A DNA stretch of 64,000 nucleotides from Onthophagus taurus (taxonomy: Eukaryota; Arthropoda; Insecta; Coleoptera; Scarabaeidae). The position numbers and the translations under genes are program-made. The DNA lies in contig NC_091975.1 in the NCBI RefSeq assembly GCF_036711975.1, positions 560,501-624,500 of the forward strand, written 5' to 3'. This document shows positions 23,588-34,322 of this stretch, piece after piece. Each line of letters opens with the position of its first letter. Position 1 is the stretch's first letter. The notes beneath the pieces are model-generated. The model was not told where the DNA came from and made no database searches. It worked only from the letters and a program-made list of their open reading frames with translations.

Positions 23588-24165
23588 TATAATAATAATA
23601 ATAATAATAACTTTATTTAAACAAAGTACAGCATGGTACAGTATTGACGTCAAAAGAAAAGAAAACAATTAATAGTGTTCACATAAAGGAAATGCCAACT
23701 ACAAATAATAAAATATAACAATTTCCGATGATTCATTTCTCGGTCATCCATTCAAAGTATTCTTGCACAGTATAGTATTCATTTTCCAAGAGAATATTCT
23801 TGACAGTGATTCGAAACTGTTTTACTTCCATGCTTCTTGTTTCCAATGGTAGTGCGTTATATAATTTGACGGCTATATAATCGTATGTGTTTTGTGATTT
23901 GACTACTCGGTGATATGGAGTCACAATATTTTCTTTGTATCGGGTGTTTATTATTATGAGTATACTCTAGACAGGAGCGTATAAAACAGCACGGCAAGGT
24001 AAGTATTTTTAATTTTTTAAATTGGCTTCTACAACTCTCTTGATTTTTTAGTCCAGCCAGTATCCGAACTGCCTTCTTTTGCATAACGAAAATGGCTTCC
24101 ATTTCTCTAGATGCACCCCACGTAATGATCCCATACGTCGCGATAGCATGGAAATATATATAGGG
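23588..24165 (-). mobile_element. CR1/Jockey-like LINE 3' fragment nested in copy B
   Basis: The minus strand encodes ATYGIITWGASREMEAIFVMQKKAVRILAGL, then (frameshifted) YHRVVKSQNTYDYIAVKLYNALP and a stop at about 23733. A 3' UTR follows with AATAAA and a (TTA)n tail at 23588-23612. This is the C-terminal end of a LINE without RNase H. It sits between the two halves of I-like copy B, so it inserted into that element. 5'-truncated and dead. Confidence 0.8.
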
Positions 24166-24600
24166 ATATTATTATTGGGAGAAGGTCTTCTAAGCCTTTT
24201 TGCAGAAAGATAGGCAGAATTCCATCTCCTCCAGGTGATTTTAGGGGCTTGAAATTCGAGATAGCCCACCTTACTTTGTTGGGTGTGAAAATATTCCCAG
24301 CTGTGCTGCGAACCCTACCTGATGGACGGGCATTACTTCAGGGTCGGCATCTGCATGTGGGCAGACTTTTGAGGAAGGAAAGTGTGCTCCAACGATTCCT
24401 TAGCATCCTCTGTATATTTACCATCTTGTTTGCATAGGTGGCCTAGATCAGTGTTGTGATCTTTTCCCAAGATCTTATGCAGACGAGCAACTGTAGGCGT
24501 ATTTCCATATCTTGGCCGAGGTGCATCTTTCAGTTTACTTGGGTTACCTTGATTCTTGCCTCCGATAGCACCATGGATCAGTAGACAGTGGAGAAAAAAT
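24166..24600 (-). mobile_element. I-like LINE, copy B, 5' part
   Basis: The minus strand encodes the linker and RT start of a Jockey/I-type ORF2: VARLHKILGKDHNTDLGHL, GKYTEDAKESLEHTFLP, PNKVRWAI-like residues and FKPLKSPGGDGILPIFLQKG, in several frames. The next expected residues (YIPTLWRKVKVVFI) appear only after the nested LINE, at 23565. The two blocks are therefore halves of one element. The endonuclease is absent. Confidence 0.7.
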
Positions 24601-24996
24601 TGATTCAAAACGTAAACTGTGATAGAACAGAAGATGTGGAGCATACTTTCTTTGAATGTGACAGATGGCATAGAATCAGAACAGAAATTAACACAAACCA
24701 AGGAACTGGAAGCTAGGAACATGGTGAAGGGTTACGTCCAGTCCCTCTACGACGATACGAGACAGAGAGAGGTGGTGGAGTTCTCTAAAAGAATAAGTGG
24801 TCAGAAAATGTCCCAATCGCGGAGAAAGGTAAAAGAGGCAGAAAGTAGACACTCCGAAGAAAACTCGTGAGGGTGACCCCGGAGAAGACTAGGACAGGAG
24901 TTTTTAGTGGGTCGGAGATCCAAAAATGTGCTCCAACCCCACACTATCCGAACGTCTAAGGTCCCAGACCAGATGTTTGTCTAGCAGATAAAAAAA
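24601..24996 (+). pseudogene. R1-like LINE 3' end
   Basis: A plus-strand piece encodes EDVEHTFFECDRWHRIRTEI (Cys-His knuckle of the LINE C-terminus). A 3' UTR follows that matches the larger R1-like copy in layout: CACTCCGAAGAAA, GTTTTTAGTGGGT, then CCAGACCAGATGTTTGTCTAGCAGA and an A-run at 24990-24996. Right after the tail comes the same GGGTTG palindromic repeat seen at 15.4 kb. The left end is joined to the minus-strand I-like element. Confidence 0.75.
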
Positions 24997-25050
24997 GACT
25001 TAGCTAGACTTGGGTTGAGTTTTCCGCGATCCCAACCCAAGTCAAACTTT
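24997..25050 (+). repeat. GGGTTG palindromic repeat next to R1-like tail
   Basis: Contains CTTGGGTTGAG, then TTTTCCGCGATCCCAACCCAA, the same words and loop as at 15450-15476. The arms can pair. Confidence 0.65.
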
Positions 25051-26600
25051 CCATTGGTTCAAGCAACCTTATTAATTTTATATTTATAGATCAATTAAAT
25101 GCAAATCGTTTAATTTTTACGTTTAGACATTAACGATGAGAAAGATGTATTCTTTAAGATAGAGTTGTTGTTGTTTTTCGAATAAATTTCCATAAAATTA
25201 TAATGACAAAGTGGCCCCTTGTACGCTTTGTTGAGCGTTTAAGCGCGCGACTAAATTTGTACGGAGGACGAAAATACGACCGAATCTTTTGTGAGCGTAT
25301 TTATAAGCGGATATATGTACAGGGTATCCGAAAATAGAGTTCTCGTCCCCCGTTTCCCGAGAATGACGACGACGCGTTTCGACAAAAACTATTTTGAATC
25401 CGATGAATTCGAAAAATTAATATAAAAATTATTAATGTTGAGTCTTATTTATATAATGTACTTTTTCCATCTTCCGTTGAGAACAAAGTCTCGCATCTAA
25501 ACTACCCCTGAAAGCTTCGAGAAGCTTCCACAAACCACCCCTCGCGATGACCGTGTAGAGAAAGAGATAAATTCTCTCCGCGCCGCCACTGGTAACTTGG
25601 TTCTCCGTTTAGTTTCTCTTTCTCTCTCGCACTTAAGACAAAGCTATTTAGAAACTTATTGAATAGTAGAGAAAGAGTATTGTGGGAAGCACTGCGCAGC
25701 TGTCGAGGGTGCTTTCTACGTCACTGGAAATAAAAACTAAGAATTAAGGGGGTTGTTTACGGTTAGAGTTAAAATCTGCACTTATACTTTATTTTTATTT
25801 TAATTCTTGTGATCTTTGAAATTAATTTTTTTTAGATTTTAATTGATTATGAAGGTTTAATAAACAAATTTAATTGTATTTGCTGCAATAAGAACGGGAA
25901 GTTCTTGGAACTTTATTTATAGTCCAGAGGTATATAAGCGACTGCGTTTCAATTATAAATTTCCAAGTAAAGCGTCCTACACGAAGCCGTTTACAAACAA
26001 GGTTCGAAATGTTCCTATAATTCTATATCATAACAATTCGTAGTTACTAAGACGAGATATATAAGGTCTTTTTGGATTTTAAAGTAGGCTTAGTCTCGCG
26101 TGTCGCTTGATTTACACTTATGGCGAAAATATGAATTGCAAAATAGCTCGCAAGTCCAATTCTAAAAGCGGAATAACTGGGATAGTTAAAAGGTTAACTT
26201 TCCCGGGTCATTCTCTTCAAAAAACGATTTTTAAATAAAAATTTATCGATTTATTTATTTTTGTTTAAAAACATGGGATTTTCTTTTGATTTCAAAAGAT
26301 GTTTTGAATGAAATCGTTTAGGAACGAGACAGATTCGAGTCTATTTTGTAAACAGATTATAATAGAGGCAATAAAATTAATCATTCCGAATAGGCGGACG
26401 ACGCCTTTTATAATGATTAAGTACCCAACAACTTGTTTTACAAATTTTAAGTGGTCCAAGATTAAGTTGGGATGTGAATTTGCCAAAAAAATTATTTTAC
26501 ATCCGCAATTTCTATCTTTACAACTAACATTTATTAAAAAAATATAAAAATTTATTATTTCGAACGCATTTAATTAATAACTATTTCATAAAGTTATTTA
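25051..26600. other. Intergenic DNA, no gene recognised
   Basis: Unique sequence; a moderately GC-rich part lies at 25200-25740 and AT-rich DNA follows. The frames at 26292-26547 are antisense mirrors of each other without recognisable domains. Confidence 0.4.
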
Positions 26601-26608
26601 TATTACAA

Positions 26609-28415
26609 GTGGGCTAGAAACATAATTACTGTACGAGTGAGAAGACTTAATCGTAATCACACGAGTACTGTAATTAAGCTCTAGCCCACGTGTGATATAC
26701 AGCATTTTATCTACGACTGCTAAAAATTACTAAAAAATCAATTTCTTTAAAAAAGTCTATTTGACATTTACAAAAATATTTCGAAATGATTGTTGACAAT
26801 TTTGAATTGTCAGTTTCAACAACATGTTTACTCATCTGGAATAAGTGTTTCGAAATGTAAAAACATAACAATTAATGTTTATAATAAATAGTATTGTTTC
26901 TCTGTAAGTAGATAGCACTTTTTCTTTTTTATTGTTGCTCGTTTCAATAAATTAAGTCTGTTCTGATTAGGCTAAAAATGCGTTACGTAATGAAACCAGT
27001 GCGGTAATGAACTTCATTACGTAACTCAAATGAGTGCGGTAATGATGACTTATCCAAGTAGTCGTAGATAATAGTTATTTATGTACCAAGTCGGCAAAGT
27101 GATGCTTTATCGAACGAGTCTGAGTTTGCGAGTCGAGCGAGCGAAGTGAGTAAACAGGCGAGTTCGATAAAGACACTTTGCTGACGTGTTGCATACAACA
27201 TTTTATCGCCAACCGCAAAATTTAACGATATGAAGATATTCTAACTTACCAATATTATGACATGTGTCAAACGATTTGTTTTGTTAATATACCTCGGTAA
27301 AGTTACACTATGTATCAAAGGTCGGTAGTATAGTTGAGAGGGAAGTGCGCTTTCATACAGAAGGTACCGGGTTGAAATCCAGCTGTTCAACGGCATTTTT
27401 TTCAAATTGACAGCAATTAGCGGCAGGTAAAGTACTTTGTCTGCCGCATATGCGGCAGGTAAAGTACTTTATCTACAACTATTGAATTATCTATTCGTTA
27501 TACAATTGATTTTTGACGGGTAATGACACTCATTACCCATGACAGACAAAGTGTTGAATAATGAGGCCATTATTCCACACTTCTGACACTGCCTACTAAT
27601 CAAAAAATAAAATATTAACAGAAATGACAGCTTTCTTATATTGAGGTTATGTCTGAAATGTCTATCAAGTTTATTTTTTTTTCGTTTTTTTGATTTTTTT
27701 TTCAAAATTAAATAGTTGTAGATAAAGTATAGTATTCAACTTGCGTATAATGGATGTTACCCACTCAGATTACAACACTCGCTCGCTTCGCTCGCTCGTG
27801 TTGCAACTTCTTCTTCGTGGGTAACAGCCGCCATTATACGCTTGTTGAATAATATACTATTTTGTAATTCGGTACGGTAATGGAAGCTATAACACGGGTG
27901 CTGTAATGAGACTCCTTACAGCATCCGATGCTGTAATGAGATTTTAGTAACATTTTATGGAACCAGTTCAAGTTGGTGACATTGGGTCATTAATTTTTCT
28001 AGTTGTCAATGTGACAATTTTTGTCTATGGATGTTTAAACACTTTCTTAGCATCGAATACAAGGTCCACAATCATGAGGACATTGACTCTGAGCAATTTC
28101 TCTTATTTTGGGAGGTGTACATCAAACATTGTTTTCAGGTGAATATATTTTGTGTTTTGACAGTTTCTAATTGTCAATTCAAAATTTCTATTTTCAAGTG
28201 TTACCAACTGCTACATATCTATTTCCCTACATTGCCAAAATTTACTTTATTTTTGTTAAAAAAAAAGTATAAAAACGCGAATTACAAAAAATAGCATAAA
28301 AAATACGTTTCATAAGACTTAAACTTTACTAGATAGTAGCATAAAGTGTCACTTTACTGCCGCAAATGGATAGTATAAAGTATGATTTTGCTGCCGGTTG
28401 GCGATAAATGTAATT
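26609..28415. repeat. Block of serial palindromes (foldback-type repeat)
   Basis: Successive inverted repeats with little else between them: GTGGGCTAGA/TCTAGCCCAC (26609-26689), GTCGGCAAAGTG/CACTTTGCTGAC (27090-27185), GCGGCAGGTAAAG-type (27420-27447), GGGTAATGACACTCATTACCC-type (27518-27538) and GCGTATAATGG/CCATTATACGC (27728-27857, loop with CTCGCTCGCTTCGCTCGCTC), plus GGTGCTGTAATG (27896-27930). The phrases GGTAAAGTACTTT, GCGATAAA and ACTTTACTGCCG recur at both ends (27420s and 28350-28410). It resembles foldback or MITE-derived composite DNA. No protein is encoded. Confidence 0.65.
27322..27386 (+). ncRNA. tRNA-derived (SINE-like) RNA polymerase III promoter
   Basis: Box A-like TAGTATAGTTGAG (27326-27338) and box B-like GGTTGAAATCC (27370-27380) are 44 bp apart, as in tRNA genes. 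The sequence does not fold into a full cloverleaf, so a tRNA-derived SINE head or tRNA relic is more likely than a tRNA gene. It lies within the palindrome block. Confidence 0.35.
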
Positions 28416-28439
28416 ACTTTAGTTTGAAATATGTACAGC

Positions 28440-28690
28440 TTCATTGCTTTGAGGTTGATTGACTTGTAACTTTGTGATTGGCTTGCTTTGGGCTTGATTT
28501 CGAGTTGAATATTTTATGGTTTCGTTCTTTTGGAATTGGATGAGTTTGATTTAGGGTTGGGTTGGAATGTTGTGGGTTTGGTTTGGCTTGCGTTGGATAT
28601 AAATTCAGTTATTTTGCATTGAGGTTGGATTGGTTTTAAATTGAGGTTGAACTTTGTGGTTGAGTTCCCAAACCAACCTAAGTCAACCAC
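28440..28690 (+). repeat. Degenerate GGTTGA/GGTTTG-rich tract
   Basis: A 250-bp strand-asymmetric G/T-rich tract of words such as GATTGGCTTGC, GGGTTGGGTTGG and GAGGTTGGATTGG, ending with the complement CCAAACCAACCTAAGTCAACC. It looks like a diverged relative of the GGGTTG palindromic repeat at 15.4, 18.4 and 25.0 kb. Confidence 0.5.
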
Positions 28691-28796
28691 ATTTTAGATC
28701 TCTTTCACCACACAAAAGACAGACAAAGAGTACAGTTTCATGGAAAGTGCAAAGAACATGAGATAAATGGTGATATCTCCAAAAAAAGTTTACAGT

Positions 28797-28965
28797 AAAA
28801 GTTGTAGCAAATTTTATTCTTAACAATATTGTCCTCTTACACTTTTGCGCTTGGGTGCGTCAATATCAAGAAAAATATGAAAATTACTTCTTCAAATTTT
28901 AAAAGTAACACTCTGGAATTGGAACATGTTATAAAAAAAATGTTTAGAACAAAAATTGTAGCTAT
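28797..28965 (+). repeat. Solitary 175-bp satellite monomer
   Basis: One diverged copy of the satellite at 6.4-9.3 kb: AGTTGTAGCAAATTTTATTC, CAATATTGTCCTCTT, TTTTGCGCTTGGGTGCGTCA and ACACTCTGGAATTGGAACAT occur in the same order and spacing. It lies about 20 kb from the array, just 5' of the Penelope-like element. Confidence 0.9.
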
Positions 28966-29029
28966 TTTTAATTTAATTAAAGAATTCACAAGACCTTCAA
29001 TGATCTACAAAAAATAAGTGAGAAGTTAC

Positions 29030-31005
29030 TACGACTCCACCTCTCACTTGCCAATTGTATATCCGGAGAAGACTGGGACAAAGTGGACAGACTAACAATG
29101 GAGAAGGCTAATCGCGAATTTCAGAAGACCCGTGACACACACATCAAGAAGTTTGAATCTCATTAACAGATCGAATGTCCCACTAACGAAAGATGAAACC
29201 TTTGTGCGAAACTACGCAATCGCCCCGAAGAAGGAAATCATCTGCGAAGTGGAAGCAGCTGTTCGAGGAATGCCTGCACTGAAAGCCGAAGAGATCCGAC
29301 AAGAAGTTGCGAGAGTATTGAAGTCAGCAAAACCACCAAAATCCAACTTGACGGTTGGTGAAAAGAAGGCACTCCGATCTATAAAAGAAAAATCAGAAAT
29401 CGTCGTGTTACCAGCAGACAAGGGGAATGCCACCATTGTTATGGACAGGAAAGAATACGACGACAAAATGATGAACTTACTGGACCCAGCCACCCACAGA
29501 CAAAATCGTTAGAAAAATGAAGGAACTGATAAAATCCACAGGAATTCCAGCAGAACAGCAGAAAGGTTTGTTTGTGCAGGCACCGGTACCACCAAGAATC
29601 TACGGACTACCGAAGATTCACAAACCAGACGTCCCCCTCCGCCCTATCGTCAGCGCCATCAACTCCCCAACATACCAGCTGGCTAAACATCTTGCAAAGA
29701 TTCTGTCCCCATTTACAGGTAACACGGAATCGTATGTCAGGGATTCTACACATTTTGTGGAATCGGTAAAAGGTGTAAAGCTGGATGCTGGGGATATGTT
29801 GGTAAGTTCCGATGTGGAATCCCTTTTTACTAGGGTACCTAGAGGGTCTTCGCGGAAAACTCATTCCGGAGGGTTTACCAGGATACGTGCCAGATCTGGT
29901 GGAGTATTGCTTATCGTCGACGTATTTCAGCTGGAAAGGAGAATTTTACGAGCAGTTCGAAGGGGCAGCCATGGGATCTCCACTATCGCCAGTTATAGCT
30001 AATTTCTACATGGAATTATTCAAAGAGGACGCTTTGAAGAAGAGACCAAAACTATGGCTCCGATATGTGGATGACACGTTTGTGATATGGCAACATGGTC
30101 AAAAACGGCTCCAAGAGTTCTTGGATCACTTGAACTCTCAACATCCTATGATTAAGTTCACCATGGAAACAGAAACTGCCAAAAAACTACCTTTCCTAGA
30201 TGTGTTGGTCACCAGGACGACAAATGGAGATATAGAACTTGGTGTATACCGAAAGAAGACCTATGCATAGGCATGTTCACATCATCATCCCCAACAGAAG
30301 AGGTCCGTGATCCGTACATTATTTCAGCGAGCAGCGAGACTATGTGAAGGAGAGAACTTGAAGAAGGAGCAACACTTTCTACGAGGCGTGCTGCAGAAGA
30401 ATGGATACACTTCGAGGGACATCAACCACGCCATCAAGCAGCGAAAGCAGAAAGAGTCTGTCTTCCCTATGTTTCAGGTGTAACGGAACGAATTGTTAGG
30501 CACCTCAAGAAGAACGACATCGATAGCCAAGGACAAACTAACTCCATTAAAAGGAGCGGGAGTCTATCGACTATCGTGTAGTTGTGGGAAGGTTTATGTT
30601 GGCCAAACTGGACGCAACGTCGAGTGCCGCATCAAGGAGCATGAGAGGGATGTCAGGCTGAAGAAGATCCAGCAGTCGGCGGTTGCGGAACATTGCCATG
30701 CAGAGGGGCACCGAATAGACTTCGAACAAACAAAGGTGCTGGCTAGGGACAACAGATACTACCAAAGACTGACAAGAGAAGCCATAGAGATTCACCGACA
30801 TAAAAATAACGTCAACAGAGAGGATGGCTGGGAGCTTAGCAGAACATGGAAGATGGTGGTGAACACGAAGACGAGTAGTTTTTCCGACTTATATATAGTT
30901 ACCGATTTTTTGATCTCGTCACTTCTAACCAGTTTCTGAAGAAGGTTGCAACATGGCATCCGAAACGTCAAACCTTTTATTAAAAGACGCACGGCGAAAT
31001 TCGAA
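29030..31005 (+). mobile_element. Penelope-like retroelement (RT plus GIY-YIG)
   Basis: Plus-strand Penelope-like element in broken frames. N-terminal part: FVRNYAIAPKKEIICEVEAAV and IVVLPADKGNATIVMDRKEYD (29200-29470). [24 protein letters not shown] (29587), [10 protein letters not shown] (29800), [20 protein letters not shown] (29965) and the catalytic YVDDTFVIW (30062). Then KKLPFLDVLVTR, a region with RRAARLCEGENLKKEQHFL-like residues, and the GIY-YIG endonuclease (30560-30830): GVYRLSCSCGKVYVGQTGR with conserved Arg, EHERD and AEHCHAEGH. About three frameshifts (near 29500, 29835 and 30270) and a stop near 30481 inactivate it. The tail (30930-30975) has a hammerhead-like motif. Confidence 0.9.
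30932..30973 (+). ncRNA. Hammerhead-ribozyme-like motif in Penelope tail
   Basis: Core elements are in the right order: CTGAAGA (fits CUGANGA, 30936-30942), a GGTTGC...GCATCC hairpin (30944-30961, one mismatch), GAAA (30962-30965), then CGTC ending at the expected cleavage base 30969. GTTT before the core (30932-30935) can pair with AAAC after it (30970-30973). The stem III piece ACGT is self-complementary, as in the dimeric hammerheads known from Penelope-like elements. One extra A precedes stem II. Activity is not shown. Confidence 0.5.
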
Positions 31006-31008
31006 AGT

Positions 31009-31072
31009 TTCTAGTGTTAGTTCTAATCTTAGTTTAATTTTAATTATTTAGAACTAACACCAAACACTAGAC
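31009..31072. repeat. Inverted repeat CTAGTGTTAGTTCTAA
   Basis: TCTAGTGTTAGTTCTAA (from 31009) is mirrored by TTAGAACTAACACC...ACTAGA (31048-31071). Similar words appear near 15250 and 57440. It lies just beyond the Penelope-like tail and may be its insertion target or a small foldback. Confidence 0.55.
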
Positions 31073-31079
31073 TACCCCT

Positions 31080-32325
31080 AAAACTATCTAGAACAATCAA
31101 TTTCTCTTTTTCTACGCTAAATAATTTCAAATCAACCCTTTCAAGTAATTTTAATTAGAAAACCCGTACAAAACCAGCGGGAAACCTTTCAAAAATGACG
31201 TCACTCGTCCAACACAACGGACAATTACAACCCCATCTGTTCTCTTATATGTGTATTATCGATTCATTTCCCTGTTCTTTTTCAAACATTAAAACCTGGC
31301 ACGATAACAAAGAGGCAGGGCAAAGTTTCAATCATGCAAACTTAAAACATTATAGAATCGAATTTGAACGTTAATTATATCATTTCGAAAATGAAGTATT
31401 AAAAATGATTACTTTTGTGGATGGAGGATGAGTAAAGGGACTAGGACGAGTACAAGTACATGTTAAATCGGGCGTGAAGGGCCAAACGGGTTGACGTTTA
31501 ATCAATATCGGGACCGTGTGGACAACTCACCAATTCGGTCACATATCCACTCCCACAGACAAGGATGGTGCATTTTAACATTAAGTTGTAGGGTGGTTGG
31601 ATAGAGTTGGAGATATGCGCCGAAGTGGACAAACAAAGCGTGGTCGAAAGCACCAGCAGTAACAACACCACCACCAACAACCACCTCTCTAGCGATATCT
31701 CACCAATTATCTATTTATGAATAGGATAAATGAGTAAATTGTACCATTTTAAAAAAAATATTAATTAATAACAATTTCATCCGGTTTAACGCCAATTTTC
31801 CGGTTTAATTCATTTTGTGATCCCCGAGAAAAGCCTTCAAACATAATAAAGTTGACATCACCAAGTCCGAATTAAGCGTAAAATCGTCGTCGTTTTAATT
31901 TACACCAATGCATAGTTAAGAACGACTTTAACCGATCGTAAAACGTTGAGAATTTAATTTATAGAGACTGAAAAATCTGATCTAAAATTAATTTATTACC
32001 CACCTATATATTTATTTAAAATTTATTTCTTTTATTTCGTTTAATAATTTTTAAAGTGATCGCTAAACGCCTATTTATAATCGGGAAAACTCGACGTTGC
32101 GCGTCGTTTTCGACGTCGTCGTCGGCTTCGGCGTCGCTCCAAATTACATATTAAAATATAATCTTGCCGAGAGCTGTTTTAGAGGTGTTCTCGCTTTATT
32201 TCTCGTTCCATCTCGTTTTAGGTGGTACATATTTCGTTATTTTGTACCTCCCCGTGATTTATTTACGTGGCGTTACTAATTTAAGGTTTTCAATGTAAAC
32301 CCGCCCTTGTACTTTCACTCAAAAT
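31080..32325. other. Intergenic DNA, no gene recognised
   Basis: Unique sequence left of the 154-bp array. A CpG-containing patch lies at about 32080-32130. The overlapping minus-strand frames at 31498-31684 fall in a (GTT/GGT)-rich tract and look spurious. Confidence 0.4.
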
Positions 32326-32329
32326 TCAA

Positions 32330-34322
32330 AATTAATCTTTTCAATTTTATATTTGGACATATTTAGTCTATTTTTTTACAAGATTAAGCAAATTTAAATC
32401 ATTTTCGACTAATCTTGATCACATTAGACAAATTTTGGTCATTTTAGACAATTTTGTACAACCTTTGTTTTAATAATTTTAAACTCATTTTAATTATCTT
32501 ATCCAGTTTTGTAAACTTTTGCTAAATTTAGGTCGTTTTAGACAAATTTTTGTCATTTTAGACATATTTTAGTCATTTTAGACAAATTTTGATAATTTTA
32601 AACAATTTTGTACAAGCTTTTTTTTAATAATTTTAAACTCATTTTAGTTATCTTATCCGGTTTTGTAAACTTTTGCTAAATTTAGGTCGTTTTAGACAAA
32701 TTTTTGTCATTTTAGACATATTTTAGTCATTTTAGACAAATTTTGATAATTTTAGACAATTTTGTACAAGCTTTTTTTTAATAATTTTAAATTCATTTTA
32801 ATTATCTTATCCGGTTTTGTAAACTTTTGCTAAATTTAGGTCGTTTTAGACAAATTTTTGTCATTTTAGACATATTTTAGTCATTTTAGACAAATTTTGA
32901 TAATTTTAGACAATTTTGTACAAGCTTTTTTTTAATAATTTTAAACTCATTTTAATTATCTTATCCAGTTTTGTAAACTTTTGCTAAATTTAGGTCGTTT
33001 TAGACAAATTTTTGTCATTTTAGACATATTTTAGTCATTTTAGACAAATTTTGATAATTTTAGACAATTTTGTACAAGCTTTTTTTTAATAATTTTAAAC
33101 TCATTTTAATTATCTTATCCAATTTTGTAAACTTTTGCTAAATTTAAGTCGTTTTAGACAAATTTTTGTCATTTTAGACATATTTTAGTCATTTTAGACA
33201 AATTTTGATAATTTTAGACAATTTTGTACAAGCTTTTTTTTAATAATTTTAAACTGATTTTAATTATGTTATCCGGTTTTGTAAACTTTTGCTAAATTTA
33301 GGTCGTTTTAGACAAATTTTTGTCATTTTAGACATATTTTAGTCATTTTAGACAAATTTTGATAATTTTAGACAATTTTGTACAAGCTTTTTTTTAATAA
33401 TTTTAAACTCATTTTAATTATCTTATCCAGTTTTGTAAACTTTTGCTAAATTTAAGTCGTTTTAGACAAATTTTTGTCATTTTAGACATATTTTAGTCAT
33501 TTTAGACAAATTTTGATAATTTTAGACAATTTTGTACAAGCTTTTTTTTAATAATTTTAAACTGATTTTAATTATGTTATCCGGTTTTGTAAACTTTTGC
33601 TAAATTTAGGTCGTTTTAGACAAATTTTTGTCATTTTAGACATATTTTAGTCATTTTAGACAAATTTTGATAATTTTAGACAATTTTGTACAAGCCTTTT
33701 TTTAATAATTTTAAACTCATTTTAATTATCTTATCCGGTTTTGTAAACTTTTGCTAAATTTAGGTCGTTTTAGACAAATTTTTGTCATTTTAGACATATT
33801 TTAGTCATTTTAGACAAATTTTGATAATTTTAGACAATTTTGTACAAGCTTTGTTTTAATAATTTTAAACTCATTTTAATTATCTTATCCAGTTTTGTAA
33901 ACTTTTGCTAAATTTAGGTCGTTTTAGACAAATTTTTGTCATTTTAGACATATTTTAGTAATTTTAGACAAATTTTGATAATTTTAGACATTTTGTACAA
34001 GCTTTTTTTTAATAATTTTAAACTCATTTTAATTATCTTATCCGGTTTTGTAAACTTTTGCTAAATTTAGGTCGTTTTAGACAAATTTTTGTCAATTTAG
34101 ACAAATTTTTGTCATTTTAGTCATTTTAGACAATTTTGTACAAGCTTTGTTTTAATAATTTTAAACTCATTTTAATTATCTTATCCAGTTTTGTAAACTT
34201 TTGCTAAATTTAGGTCGTTTTAGACAAATTTTTGTCATTTTAGACATATTTTAGTCATTTTAGACAAATTTTGATCATTTTAGACAAATTTTGATAATTT
34301 TAGACAATTTTGTACATGCTTT
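32330..34322 (+). repeat. 154-bp satellite array (about 12-13 copies)
   Basis: The landmark GCTAAATTTA occurs at 32521, 32675, 32829, 32983, 33137, 33291, 33445, 33599, 33753, 33907, 34060 and 34203: a 154-bp period with shortened units at the right edge. Each monomer contains internal near-repeats of TCATTTTAGACAAATTTT (about 18-20 bp). A two-monomer block (33137-33444) marked by AATTTAAGTCG and AACTGATTTTAATTATG is repeated at 33445-33752. Very AT-rich and non-coding. Confidence 0.95.

Noticed and set aside
29212-29864. Minus-strand frames over the Penelope-like element
   Set aside because: Antisense shadows of the plus-strand RT coding sequence.
31498-31684. Two minus-strand frames with Val/Leu-rich starts
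   Set aside because: They come from a GTT/GGT low-complexity stretch read in two frames.
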